Numbered from the stretch's first letter, positions 44,202-53,209 are shown. The stretch: DNA of 64,000 nt from Microbacterium rhizomatis (GCF_008710745.1 NZ_VYSA01000003.1:372001-436000); one strand, 5' to 3'. A program made the numbers and translations. Notes: generated by a model from the sequence alone, not told the origin.

Positions 44202-45572
44202 ATGCATGTCGAGGAGCTCGATCGGAACTACCTGTTCCACCCGATGACCAATCTCGCCGCCCACGCCGAGAACGGTCCTCATATGACGATCGTCAAGGGC
44301 AAGGGGGCGACCGTCACCGACCGCACGGGGCGTGACTACCTCGACGCGATGGCGGGGCTGTGGTGCGTCAACGTCGGCTACTCCCATCCCGAGATGGCCG
44401 AGGCGCTGCGCGAGCAGGCGCTCACGCTGCCCTACTTCCACGCGTTCTCGTCGATGGGCACGGACCTCCCTGCACGGCTCTCGGAACGCCTCATCGCGAT
44501 GGCGCCCGTGCCGATGAGCAAGGTCTTCTTCGGCAACTCGGGCTCGGACGCGAACGACACGCAGGCCAAGCTCGTCTGGTATTACAACAACGTCCTCGGG
44601 CGTCCGCAGAAGAAGAAGATCATCGCGCGCCGCCGCGGGTACCACGGCGTCACCGTGCTCTCGGGGGGACTCACGGGGTTGAAGAACCTGCACGACGGGT
44701 TCGACCTGCCGCTCCCGATGATCCGCCACGTCCGCCCGCCGCATCGGCTGTGGGAGCGCGAGCCCGGGCAGACCGACGACGAGTTCGCCACGGCGCTCGC
44801 GACCGAGCTCGATCGCTTCATCGTCAACGAGGGGCCCGAGACGGTCGCAGCCATGATCGCCGAGCCCGTCATGGCCGCCGGCGGCGTGATCGTGCCGCCC
44901 GACACCTACTTCCCGAAGATCCAAGAGGTGCTCGACAAATACGATGTGCTCCTCATCGCCGACGAGGTCGTCAACGGCTTCGGCCGTCTCGGCGTGCCCT
45001 TCGGCAGCGACTCGGTGAACATGCGTCCCGATCTGATGACCGTGGCCAAGGGCATCACCTCGGCCTACGTGCCCCTGTCGGCCGTGCTCGTGAACGAGAA
45101 GGTCTGGGAGGTGCTGCTGGCGGGCTCGGCGAAGTACGGCAGCTTCGGTCACGGCTACACCTACTCCGCGCATCCGCTCGCCGCCGCGGCCGCCATGACG
45201 AACCTCGACATCATCGAGCGCGACGGTCTGATCGCCCAGGTCGCAGAGAACGGCACGCTGCTGCACGAGCTGCTGCACGACGCCTTCGCCGATCATCCCC
45301 ACGTCGGAGAGATCCGCGGACGCGGGCTGATGGCCGCCGTCGAGTTCGTCGACTCGCGCGAACCTCTCAGGGCGTTCGCATCACAGGGCGCCTTCGCGGG
45401 CGCCGTCACGCGCGGGGCTCTGGCCGAAGGCGTGATCACGCGCGCGCTGCCCGCGGCCGACACCGTCTCGTTCTCGCCGCCGTTCATCACCACCCCCGAC
45501 GAGCTCTCGCGGATGGTGGCAGGGGTCCGAGCCGGGCTCGATCGCGCCGTCGCCGAGATGCGCGACGCGTAG
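44202..45572 (+). CDS. Class III (omega-)aminotransferase
   Basis: A 456-residue PLP enzyme: LDAMAGLWCVNVGYSHPEM, FGNSGSDANDTQAKL, RGYHGVTVLSGGLTG, AEPVMAAGGVIVPP, LLIADEVVNGFGRLG and PLP-lysine Lys283 in TVAKGITSAYVPLSAV. It belongs with omega-amino acid:pyruvate and putrescine/beta-alanine/taurine-type transaminases, which yield semialdehydes for an ALDH. The ATG at 44202 follows GAAGG; a GTG at 44193 in frame is less likely. Eight nucleotides separate it from the kinase-like gene, so they are cotranscribed. Confidence 0.93.
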   Translation: MHVEELDRNYLFHPMTNLAAHAENGPHMTIVKGKGATVTDRTGRDYLDAMAGLWCVNVGYSHPEMAEALREQALTLPYFHAFSSMGTDLPARLSERLIAMAPVPMSKVFFGNSGSDANDTQAKLVWYYNNVLGRPQKKKIIARRRGYHGVTVLSGGLTGLKNLHDGFDLPLPMIRHVRPPHRLWEREPGQTDDEFATALATELDRFIVNEGPETVAAMIAEPVMAAGGVIVPPDTYFPKIQEVLDKYDVLLIADEVVNGFGRLGVPFGSDSVNMRPDLMTVAKGITSAYVPLSAVLVNEKVWEVLLAGSAKYGSFGHGYTYSAHPLAAAAAMTNLDIIERDGLIAQVAENGTLLHELLHDAFADHPHVGEIRGRGLMAAVEFVDSREPLRAFASQGAFAGAVTRGALAEGVITRALPAADTVSFSPPFITTPDELSRMVAGVRAGLDRAVAEMRDA

Positions 45573-45580
45573 CGATCGTG

Positions 45581-46696
45581 ATGGTGCGCGTAGGTGTGCT
45601 GCTGAACCCGATCGCGGGGTTCGGCGGCACGCTCGCGCTGCACGGCACCGATCGACTGCCCGCGCACCTCTTCGATGAGGCCGTGCGGGCGGGCCGCGCG
45701 GCCCGCAGGCTCGTGCGGGCGCTCGATCAGCTCGGGTCCCCGGGGGGCGAGGTCGAGCTGATCGCGGGGCCCGGCGTGCTCGGGGCGGACGCACTGTGCG
45801 ATGCCGGTATCGGACACGTCGTTCTGGACATGCCGGTGCGTCCGGGTCGTACGACGAGTGCGGACATGGCCCGCGCCGCGCATCTGCTCGTGGCCGAAGG
45901 CGTCGATCTCCTCGTCTTCGCGGGGGGCGACGGAACAGCCACCGATCTGGCCGAATCGATCGGCGAGGTCGTCCCGGTGATCGGAGTCCCCGCCGGCGTA
46001 AAGATGCACTCCGAGGTCTTCGCCCGCTCGCCCGAGGCCGCGGGGCGCCTGCTCGTCGCCGCGGCTGCAGGTCACGCGTCGGTTGAGCCGGCCGAAGTGC
46101 TCGACGTCGGCGACGGCGGGGAGAGCGGAGTCGTGGGGATGCTGCGGGTGCCGCGTTCGCATGAGCCTCTGCAGGGCGCGAAGACGGCTGCCCCCGCCGC
46201 GGCATCGGCCGCCGTCGGACGTGCGATCGCCGAGAGCCTCGTCCTCGCGGCCGATCCACGGACCACCTGGATCATCGGGCCGGGAGCCACGACGGGAGCG
46301 GTCGCCGCTGCCCTCGGGCTCGACCCGACGCTGCGCGGGGTCGACGTGCGGCATCCCGACGGGAGCGTCGAGACGGATGTGACCGAGGAGCGCCTCTTCG
46401 CCGTCGTCGGCGCGGCGGAGCATCCCCTCCTCGTCCTCGGCGTGGTCGGCGGGCAGGGATTCCTCCTCGGCCGGGGCAATCAGCAGCTGAGCGCGCGGGT
46501 CGTCTCCGCGATCGGCGCGGAGCGCGTCCACATCCTCGCCACGGAGGAGAAGGTGGGGGCTCTCTTCCCGCCCGTGCTCCTCATCGACATCGAACCGGAC
46601 GAGGTGCGAGGAACGCACCCGCTTCTCGGCTACCGGCGCGTGCGCACCGGGCCGAGGCAGAGCACAGTTCTGCGGGTGGTCGACGCCGCGGCGTGA
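45581..46696 (+). CDS. ATP-NAD-kinase-like protein (COG3199/AcoX type)
   Basis: A 371-residue protein with an NAD/diacylglycerol-kinase-type N-terminal domain: VGVLLNPIAGFGG, the GGDGT motif in DLLVFAGGDGTATDLAE, and GVPAGVKMHSEVFA, then a C-terminal beta-sandwich ending in LLIDIEPDEVRGTHPLLGYRRV. COG3199/AcoX proteins often sit next to acetoin or glycine-type catabolic genes without proven function; NAD or metabolite phosphorylation is the family expectation. It is placed between the class III aminotransferase and the GcvP-like pair. The ATG at 45581 is preceded by an in-frame GTG. Confidence 0.85.
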   Translation: MVRVGVLLNPIAGFGGTLALHGTDRLPAHLFDEAVRAGRAARRLVRALDQLGSPGGEVELIAGPGVLGADALCDAGIGHVVLDMPVRPGRTTSADMARAAHLLVAEGVDLLVFAGGDGTATDLAESIGEVVPVIGVPAGVKMHSEVFARSPEAAGRLLVAAAAGHASVEPAEVLDVGDGGESGVVGMLRVPRSHEPLQGAKTAAPAAASAAVGRAIAESLVLAADPRTTWIIGPGATTGAVAAALGLDPTLRGVDVRHPDGSVETDVTEERLFAVVGAAEHPLLVLGVVGGQGFLLGRGNQQLSARVVSAIGAERVHILATEEKVGALFPPVLLIDIEPDEVRGTHPLLGYRRVRTGPRQSTVLRVVDAAA

Positions 46697-46733
46697 CCCC
46701 CGACCCCATTCACGACAGACAAAGGAGAGGGAC

Positions 46734-48134
46734 ATGAGTCCATCGCATCCCTACATGGCGAACTCGGCGGAAGGCAGCCGTCAGGCGCTCCTCGACGCGA
46801 TCGGCATCACGGACGCGGACGAGCTCTTCGCGCAGATCCCCGCCGACCACCGCTCCGACGACAACGTCCGGCGCGTTGCCGGCATCCGCTCCGAGTACGA
46901 GCTGCGGCGACTCATCGAGGGGCGCCTGCGCGGCGGGATCTCCACCGACTCGCACGTGTCGTTCCTCGGCGGCGGGTACTGGAAGCACCACGTCCCCGCG
47001 CTCTGCGACGAGATCGCGAGCCGCCCCGAGATCTCGACGTCGGTCTGGGGCACGCCCAGCTCCGACCACGGTCGGAACCAGGCCTGGTTCGAGTTCGCCT
47101 CGCAACTCGGTGCGCTGGTCGATCTCGAGTTCGTCGGACTCCCCGTCTACAGCTGGGGCTGCGCGGCCGGTCACGCGCTGCGGATGGCCGCCCGCATGAC
47201 GGGGCGCCGCGTCGTCCTCATCCCTGACAACATCGACCGCGAACGCCGGCTCGTCATCGACACCTATGCCGGGTACCGCGAGCTCGGCGGGTCGATCGAG
47301 GTGCGCGAGGTGCCCGTCGACGAGGCCACCGGCACCCTGTCGGTCGACGCGCTCGAACGGGCGCTCGGCGACGACATCGCGGCGGTCTACGTCGAGACAC
47401 CCAACTCGTGGGGCGTCATCGAGCACGACATCGCCCGCATCGTCGAGGCCGCGCACGCCGCCGGAGCCGAGGCGATCGTGGGAGTCGACCCGATCTCGCT
47501 CGGCGGCCTCGCCTCGCCCGCGGCGTTCGGCGCCGACATCGTGGTCGGGTCGATCCAGCCCCTGGGCATCCACCTCAACGCGGGCGGAGGAGTGGGTGGA
47601 TTCATCGCGAGCCGCGACGAGGAGCGCTACGCGCGACAGTTCCCGACGCTGCAGGTGAGCATCGCCCCCACGATCCGCGGAGGGGAGCGCGCCTTCGGCA
47701 TGACCCTCTTCGGTCAGAGTTCGTACGGCGCGCGCGAGCTCGGCAACGACTGGACGGGCAACTCCGTCTACCTGTGGGCGGTGCGCGCCGCGGTCTACCT
47801 CGCACTGCTCGGCCCCGCAGGCATGCGCGAGCTGGCCGAGACCGTCGCATCCAATGCGCGCCGCACGGCCGAGCTCATCGGCGCGGTACCGGGCGTCTCC
47901 GTCCGCTACGGCGACCGCATCTTCAAGGAGTTCGTCGTCGACTTCTCGGCCACGGGCCGTTCTGTCGGCGAGATCAATGCGGCCCTGCTCGAGCACGGCA
48001 TCCTGGGCGGTCACGACCTCACCGGGAGCCACCCACGGCTCGACGGCTGCGCCCTGTACAGCGTCACCGAGGTGATCTCGGAGGCCGACGTCCGACAACT
48101 GATCTCCGCTCTGGAAGAGGTGGTGGCCCGATGA
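46734..48134 (+). CDS. Glycine-dehydrogenase subunit 1-like protein (GcvPA-like, diverged)
   Basis: A 466-residue fold-type I protein. The opening (HPYMANSAEGSRQALLDAIGITDADELFAQIP) and FLGGGYWKHHVPALCDEI correspond to GcvPA's start (YxPNTxxDxxxML..iG..s.dELF..IP and FLGAGxYxHxxP), followed by VYVETPNSWGVIEHDIARI and GSIQPLGIHLNAGGGVGGFIA. It differs clearly from true GcvPA: YWKHHVP instead of YDHYIPA and a Trp-rich SVWGTPSSDHGRNQAWFEFAS. The PLP lysine is expected on the partner. Strong AAAGGAGAGG ribosome site. With no GcvT or GcvH nearby, a substrate other than glycine is likely. Confidence 0.85.
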   Translation: MSPSHPYMANSAEGSRQALLDAIGITDADELFAQIPADHRSDDNVRRVAGIRSEYELRRLIEGRLRGGISTDSHVSFLGGGYWKHHVPALCDEIASRPEISTSVWGTPSSDHGRNQAWFEFASQLGALVDLEFVGLPVYSWGCAAGHALRMAARMTGRRVVLIPDNIDRERRLVIDTYAGYRELGGSIEVREVPVDEATGTLSVDALERALGDDIAAVYVETPNSWGVIEHDIARIVEAAHAAGAEAIVGVDPISLGGLASPAAFGADIVVGSIQPLGIHLNAGGGVGGFIASRDEERYARQFPTLQVSIAPTIRGGERAFGMTLFGQSSYGARELGNDWTGNSVYLWAVRAAVYLALLGPAGMRELAETVASNARRTAELIGAVPGVSVRYGDRIFKEFVVDFSATGRSVGEINAALLEHGILGGHDLTGSHPRLDGCALYSVTEVISEADVRQLISALEEVVAR

Positions 48135-49657
48135 GCGCGGTCCGCAGGTATCACGCCGCATCCTGGGACGAGCCCGTCGTCTACGAACTCGGTGCTCCGG
48201 GACGCCGAGGTGTCGTTCCGCCGGCATCGTGGGCGCCCAGCCCCGGGCAAGCCCTCTTCCCCGAGACGCTCCGTCGTGCACGGGACGCGGATCTGCCGGA
48301 GCTTGCCGAGTACGAGGTGCGGCGCCACTTCACCCACCTCTCGCAGCAGACGATGGGCATGATGGGCATCAGCCTGTTCGGCACGTGCACGATGAAGCAC
48401 AATCCGACGGTGAACGAGCAGATCACGGCCCGCTCCGAGGTCGCCGCGGTGCACCCCCGTCAGGATCCGTCCACCTATCAGGGGCTCCTCGGCATCGTGC
48501 ACTCGCTCGAGGGGGAGCTGTGCAACCTCTCGGGGATGGACGCGTTCAGCTTCCAGCCGGGTGGGGGAGCGGATGCCGCGTACCTCCACGCGGTCGTGAC
48601 GCGGGCCTACCACGCCTCCCGCGGTGAGCTCGCCCAGCGCACGCAGATCGTGACCACCGCCCAGGCGCACCCGTGCAACCCCGCGACGGCGAAGGCGGCG
48701 GGATTCGAGGTCATCACCCTGCCGATCGAAGAGGACGGGTACCCGACCCTCGAGGCGCTCCGCGCCGTCATCGGTCCGCACACGGCCGCGCTCATGCTGA
48801 ACAACCCCGACGACATGGGGATCTACAACCCCCACATCAAGGAATTCATCGCCGCGGTGCACGAGGTCGGCGCGCTCGCGTTCTACGACAGCGCGAACTT
48901 CAACGGGGTCATGACGCGCCTGCGCGCCCGAGACCTCGGCTTCGACGCGTGCATGTACATGCTGCACAAGACCTTCGGCGTGCCCAAGGGCGGCAACGGA
49001 CCGTCTGTGGGGGCGTATGGATGTTCGGATGAGCTCGCGCGGTTCCTGCCAGGGCCGCGGGTGGTCAAGGAGGGCGATGTCTACGAGCTCATCGAGCCGG
49101 ACCAGAGCGTCGGCCGGGTGCGCGAGTTCCTCGGCAATGTCCAGCAGCTCGTGAAGGCCTATTCGTGGACGCGTGCGATGGGCACGGACGGCCTGCGCGA
49201 AGCATCCGATCTCTCGGTCCTGGCCAACAACTACATGGAGAAGCAGCTCATGGCGCTTCCCGGCGTCACGATGTCGTTCCCGGGCAAAGCGCTGCCCCGA
49301 CTGGAGATGACCCGCTACTCCCTCGAGGAGTACACGGCCGAGACCGGGCTGTCGACCGTAGACGTGCAGAACCGCATGACCGATTTCGGCATCGACGCGT
49401 ACTGGCTCGCGCACGAGCCGTGGATCGTTCCCGAGCCCTTCACCCCCGAGGCGGGCGAGATGTGGTCGAAGGAGGATCTCGACGAGTGGATCGCAGTGCT
49501 CGCGCACGTTCTCGAAGAGGGTCGCCGCGACCCTGAGCTCGTGCGCACGGCGCCGCACAACCAGGTCGTCGCGCAGATCGACGGCTCGGGACTCGACGAC
49601 CCCGACGTGTGGGCCGTGACCTGGGCCGCCTATCGACGCAAGCACGCGGACCGCTGA
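48131..49657 (+). CDS. Glycine-dehydrogenase subunit 2-like protein (GcvPB-like, diverged)
   Basis: A 508-residue PLP protein like GcvPB: ADLPELAEYEVRRHFTHLSQQTMGMMGISLFGTCTMKHNPTVNEQI parallels the GcvPB N-terminus (LPExsExevvRHytrLS..n..vd...yPLGSCTMKyNPk..e). Next come FSFQPGGGADAAY and FYDSANFNGVM; the PLP lysine is Lys280 in LHKTFGVPKGGNGPS. Authentic GcvPB has HKTFxxPHGGGGPGxG, so the glycine-rich loop near the cofactor is altered (PKGGNGPS), and YPLGSC is LFGTC. Coupled to subunit 1 by ATGA. Probably a PLP decarboxylase or lyase with a changed substrate. Confidence 0.87.
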   Translation: MSAVRRYHAASWDEPVVYELGAPGRRGVVPPASWAPSPGQALFPETLRRARDADLPELAEYEVRRHFTHLSQQTMGMMGISLFGTCTMKHNPTVNEQITARSEVAAVHPRQDPSTYQGLLGIVHSLEGELCNLSGMDAFSFQPGGGADAAYLHAVVTRAYHASRGELAQRTQIVTTAQAHPCNPATAKAAGFEVITLPIEEDGYPTLEALRAVIGPHTAALMLNNPDDMGIYNPHIKEFIAAVHEVGALAFYDSANFNGVMTRLRARDLGFDACMYMLHKTFGVPKGGNGPSVGAYGCSDELARFLPGPRVVKEGDVYELIEPDQSVGRVREFLGNVQQLVKAYSWTRAMGTDGLREASDLSVLANNYMEKQLMALPGVTMSFPGKALPRLEMTRYSLEEYTAETGLSTVDVQNRMTDFGIDAYWLAHEPWIVPEPFTPEAGEMWSKEDLDEWIAVLAHVLEEGRRDPELVRTAPHNQVVAQIDGSGLDDPDVWAVTWAAYRRKHADR

Positions 49658-49685
49658 CGTGCGGGACACGACGGGAGAGGGCATC

Positions 49686-50153
49686 ATGTCGGACACGCAG
49701 ATCATGGCGCTGAGGGATGAGCTGAGCATCCGCGATCTCTCGCATCGGTACGCGCTGGCTCTGGATCGCGACGACCGCGATGCCTGGCGTTCCCTCTTCT
49801 CGGACGACGTGGTGGTCGAGAGCGGGGGATCGGTGCGGGGCCTCGAGGACGTGCTGCGCATACCGCGCGACCAGCTCGCCCGCTATCAGAAGACGCTGCA
49901 CTCCGTGACGACGCAGCACATCGTGCTCGACGGCGATACGGCATCCGGCGAGGTCTACTGCGTCGCGCACCACCTCTACGAGGACTTCCACCAGAATCGT
50001 CGATCGCCGTTCGATCTGAGCCACAACTTCCTCATCCGCTACGAGGACGAATACGCGCGCGAGAACGGGCGGTGGGTGTTCACCAAGCGCCGGATCATCA
50101 CCGAGGCGCGGTACGTCCATCAGATCATCCCCGCCGCGCCCCCCGCCGTCTGA
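49686..50153 (+). CDS. SnoaL/NTF2-like protein 2
   Basis: A 155-residue SnoaL_4-type protein: an early helix ELSIRDLSHRYALALDRDDRDAWRSLFSDDVVVE, the middle TTQHIVLDGDTASGEVYCVAHHLYED, and late WVFTKRRIITEARYV. This layout is close to scytalone-dehydratase or ring-hydroxylating-beta-subunit-like proteins. GGGAGAGGG precedes the ATG; a GTG at 49659 in frame is less likely. It ends the class III aminotransferase operon. A second, unrelated SnoaL-like protein begins the first peptide operon. Function unknown. Confidence 0.85.
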   Translation: MSDTQIMALRDELSIRDLSHRYALALDRDDRDAWRSLFSDDVVVESGGSVRGLEDVLRIPRDQLARYQKTLHSVTTQHIVLDGDTASGEVYCVAHHLYEDFHQNRRSPFDLSHNFLIRYEDEYARENGRWVFTKRRIITEARYVHQIIPAAPPAV

Positions 50154-50159
50154 CGCCGC

Positions 50160-50200
50160 GAAGCCGGCGGCTTCCGCCGCACCGGCCCTTCCGCCGCACC
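50160..50200 (+). terminator. Hairpin and 13-bp direct repeat after SnoaL-like gene 2
   Basis: GAAGCC-GGC-GGCTTC (50160-50174) forms a small hairpin 7 bp after the stop. It runs into two copies of CTTCCGCCGCACC (50171-50183 and 50188-50200), 17 bp apart. Weak terminator; the role of the repeat is unclear. The rest of the 216-bp gap up to lhgO shows no further gene. Confidence 0.4.
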
Positions 50201-50369
50201 CCGGCAGGAGAAATCACCGGGACAGGATGCTCTGGCCCGATCTTGTCCTGTGTTCGTGCGATCTCCTGTGGGTGTGCGCCGAAGCGGGTGAAGGCCGACG
50301 ATACGATGAACGCCAGGGAATCCGCGAGGGTGAGACCTTGATCGACGACTTCGACGACTTCGACGACGG

Positions 50370-51587
50370 ATGGGCAGCGAGTTGAGCGACCGGATCGGCA
50401 TCATCGGCGGGGGCATCGTCGGCATCGCTCTCGCGCGCGCGCTCAGCGAACGGGGCATCGGCGAGGTCACGGTGTTCGAGAAGGAGGAGCGGGTCGCCGC
50501 TCACCAGACCGGCCACAACTCCGGCGTCGTGCACGCCGGTCTCTATTACAAGCCGGGCTCACTCAAAGCGCGGCTCTGCGCGCTCGGACGTGTCTCCATC
50601 CGCGAGTACTGCGAGCAGAAGAACCTGCCGTTCCACGAGGTGGGCAAGCTCGTGGTCGCGGTGACCACCGACGAGCTGCCGGCGCTCGCCGAGATCGAGC
50701 GGCGTTCGATCGAGAACGGGGTGCCCGACCTCGCCCGCCTCGACTCGCAGGCGGCGCTCCGCGACATCGAGCCGCACGTCGCGGGCGTCGCCGCCGTGCA
50801 CTCGCCGCACACGGCGGTGGTCGACTACGCCGCGATCACGGAAGCCATGGCCCAAGACGTCCGGGCATCCGGTGGCCGCATCCTGCTCGGTCACGAAGTC
50901 GTCGCGATCCGGCGTGAGGGCGCGACGGTGCGGGTTCTGACGCCGGTGTCGGAGCACGTCTTCGACCGGGTCATCGCGTGCGCCGGTCTCCAGTCGGATG
51001 TCGTCGCGACCTACGTCGGAGCGTCGGCCTCGCCCAAGATCCTGCCTTTCCGGGGCGAGTACTGGGCGCTGGCGGGCTCGCGCAACCACCTGGTGCGCGG
51101 CATGATCTACCCCGTCCCGGATCCGCGGTTCCCGTTCCTCGGCGTGCACTTCACGCGCGGTGTCTACGATGACATCCACGTCGGCCCGAACGCCGTGCCC
51201 GCTCTTGCTCGCGAGGGGTACACGTGGCCCACGATCTCGCCGAAGGACACGTGGGACTCGCTCCGGTGGCCGGGAGCACCTGCTCTGGCCACGCAGCACT
51301 GGCGCATGGGCGTCGATGAGATCTCCGCGTCGCTGCTCAAGCCGCTCTACTACCGGAAGGCCCGGAAGTTCATCCCCGAGCTGAAGATGTCCGACCTCAC
51401 GGCGAAGACCGCAGCGGGTGTGCGCGCGCAGGCCTGGGGTGCCGACGGATCCCTGCTCGACGACTTCGCCGTCGACCAGATCGGCCCCGTCACGCTCCTG
51501 CGCAATGCCCCGTCGCCCGCCGCGACGTCGTCTCTCGCGATCGCCGACTACATCATCGAGCACTACCTCAGCAGCAGCGACGCCTGA
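50370..51587 (+). CDS. lhgO: L-2-hydroxyglutarate oxidase
   Basis: A 405-residue FAD enzyme with RIGIIGGGIVGIALARALSERG (residues ~8-29), the LhgO-specific TGHNSGVVHAGLYYKPGSLKARLC, and VDYAAITEAMAQDV. LhgO oxidises L-2-hydroxyglutarate to 2-oxoglutarate and feeds the respiratory chain, so the locus may yield or repair 2-hydroxyglutarate linked to 2-oxoglutarate(-semialdehyde) formation. The ATG at 50370 has no clear ribosome site; a TTG at 50382 in frame would overlap the stop of a tiny upstream frame (50338-50385) as TTGA. Convergent with the GH51 gene. Confidence 0.92.
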   Translation: MGSELSDRIGIIGGGIVGIALARALSERGIGEVTVFEKEERVAAHQTGHNSGVVHAGLYYKPGSLKARLCALGRVSIREYCEQKNLPFHEVGKLVVAVTTDELPALAEIERRSIENGVPDLARLDSQAALRDIEPHVAGVAAVHSPHTAVVDYAAITEAMAQDVRASGGRILLGHEVVAIRREGATVRVLTPVSEHVFDRVIACAGLQSDVVATYVGASASPKILPFRGEYWALAGSRNHLVRGMIYPVPDPRFPFLGVHFTRGVYDDIHVGPNAVPALAREGYTWPTISPKDTWDSLRWPGAPALATQHWRMGVDEISASLLKPLYYRKARKFIPELKMSDLTAKTAAGVRAQAWGADGSLLDDFAVDQIGPVTLLRNAPSPAATSSLAIADYIIEHYLSSSDA

Positions 51588-51601
51588 ATCGCGGCTCGGT
51601 C

Positions 51602-51628
51602 AGGTCGTCTCCGACGGCTAGACGACCT
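51602..51628. terminator. Hairpin between convergent lhgO and GH51 genes
   Basis: Perfect 9-bp stem (AGGTCGTCT / AGACGACCT) with a 9-nt loop. It overlaps the stop codon and last codons of the GH51 gene and lies 15 bp after the lhgO stop. Probably a bidirectional terminator. Confidence 0.45.
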
Positions 51629-53147
51629 CGAATTCGACCACCGACCACGACAGCGCGGGCAGGCGGAGGGTGACCAGGCTGCCGTCGTGCACGATTCCGC
51701 CGAGCGGGCGCAGGCCCACCGCGTCCGGCCTGCCGGAGTTGTTCGCGCTGAACCGGTCGCCTCCTTCGGGTACGGCGAGCACCTCGGCGCGGGTCACCCG
51801 TTTCACGTCGAAGCCCTGGAGCGCGAGCGTCACATCCGCGTCGGCGTCGAGCCCGCGGTTGGCGACGAACAGGGCGAGCCGGCCCGTCTCCTCGTTCCAG
51901 GTCGCACTCGCATCGACGAGGTCGGCGTCGCCGTACTCGGCGGTATCGATGCGGTCTGACCGGGTCGCGACCCGGAGGATCCTTCCGCGCGCGAGCTCGG
52001 CCATCCGCGCGAAGGGCCAGAACGTGCTCTGCCGCCACGCAGGGCCGCCCGGTTCGGTGCGGATCGGAGCGATCACGTTCACGAGCTGAGCCTGGTTGGC
52101 GATCCGCACACGATCGCCGTGCCGCAGGAGCGAGTTCAAGAGGGTGCCGACCACGACAGCATCCGTGACGTTGTAGGTGTCTTCGATGAGCGGAGGATGC
52201 TCGCGCCATGCCGTGCTCACGCGGTGCGGCTGGTCGTCGGTGTCGAGGCCGCGCTGGTACCAGACGTTCCACTCGTCGAACGAGATGTGGACGTCCTTCT
52301 TGTGCTTGCCGCGTGCCTTGACCGCGTCGATCGTCGAGGCGACGGAGTCGATGAAGGCGTCCATGTCGACGGCGACCGCGAGGAAGCTCTCGGCATCGCC
52401 ATCGTGCTCCTGGTAGTAGGCGTGCATCGAGACGTAGTCGATCTCGTTGTAGGCGTGATTCAGAACGGTGTACTCCCATTCGCCGAATGTCGGCATGTGG
52501 AAGTTCGAGCTGCCCACCGCGATGAGCTCGATATCGGGATCGACGAGCTTCATCGCCTTCGCCGCTTCCTGAGCGAGCCGCCCGTACTCTGCGGGCGTCT
52601 TGTGCCCGATCTGCCACGGGCCGTCCAGCTCATTGCCGAGGCACCACAGCTTGATGCCGAACGGATCGGCGGCCCCGTTGGCCCTCCGCAGGTCCGAGAG
52701 GCGGGTCCCGCCCGGGTGGTTCGCGTATTCGACCAGTTCTCGCGCGGCCTCCACGCCGCGGGTGCCGAGGTTCACGGCCTCCATGATCTCGGTACCGGCG
52801 AGCTTCGACCAGCGGGCGAACTCGTGGAGTCCGAAGGCGTTGGTCTCGACGGTGTGCCAGGCCCCGTCGAGCCGCCGCGGTCGCTGGTCGACGGGGCCGA
52901 CGCCGTCTTCCCAGTTGTACCCCGAGACGAAGTTGCCGCCCGGATACCGGACCACCGTCGGACCCATCTCGGCGACCAGGTCGAGCACGTCGCGCCGGAA
53001 CCCTTCCGCATCGGCCGAAGGGTGCCCGGGCTCGTAGATGCCCGTGTAGACGCAGCGCCCCATGTGCTCGACGAAAGACCCGAAGAGCCGTCGCGGCACG
53101 TCGCCGATGGTGAAGTCTCTCGAGATGGTCAGCGCTGCAGCGGTCAT
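51618..53147 (-). CDS. GH51 alpha-L-arabinofuranosidase
   Basis: A 509-residue glycoside hydrolase. The catalytic acid/base is Glu173 (WCLGNELDGPWQIGHKTP) and the nucleophile is Glu292 (HISFDEWNVWY), at nearly the same positions as in characterised GH51 enzymes. The N-terminal FGSFVEHMGRCVYTGIYEPGHPSAD is also typical. No signal peptide, so it would act in the cytoplasm on imported arabino-oligosaccharides. The ATG at 53147 starts the family homology; a longer frame upstream is not coding. Third gene of a minus-strand operon after UPF0261 and the TIM-barrel protein. Confidence 0.95.
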   Translation of the reverse strand: MTAAALTISRDFTIGDVPRRLFGSFVEHMGRCVYTGIYEPGHPSADAEGFRRDVLDLVAEMGPTVVRYPGGNFVSGYNWEDGVGPVDQRPRRLDGAWHTVETNAFGLHEFARWSKLAGTEIMEAVNLGTRGVEAARELVEYANHPGGTRLSDLRRANGAADPFGIKLWCLGNELDGPWQIGHKTPAEYGRLAQEAAKAMKLVDPDIELIAVGSSNFHMPTFGEWEYTVLNHAYNEIDYVSMHAYYQEHDGDAESFLAVAVDMDAFIDSVASTIDAVKARGKHKKDVHISFDEWNVWYQRGLDTDDQPHRVSTAWREHPPLIEDTYNVTDAVVVGTLLNSLLRHGDRVRIANQAQLVNVIAPIRTEPGGPAWRQSTFWPFARMAELARGRILRVATRSDRIDTAEYGDADLVDASATWNEETGRLALFVANRGLDADADVTLALQGFDVKRVTRAEVLAVPEGGDRFSANNSGRPDAVGLRPLGGIVHDGSLVTLRLPALSWSVVEFEVV

Positions 53148-53209
53148 CGTGCTCCGTCGGATGCGCGCGCAGGACGGCGCCGCGCGGTGGGGGATAGGGG
53201 TGTCAGTCG

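Noticed and set aside
44360..45580. In-frame extension upstream of the ATP-NAD-kinase-like gene
   Set aside because: It overlaps the class III aminotransferase in another frame and is not protein-like; homology begins at 45581.
46734..49657. Complete glycine cleavage system
   Set aside because: Only P-protein-like halves are present, with altered cofactor loops and no GcvT or GcvH in the window.
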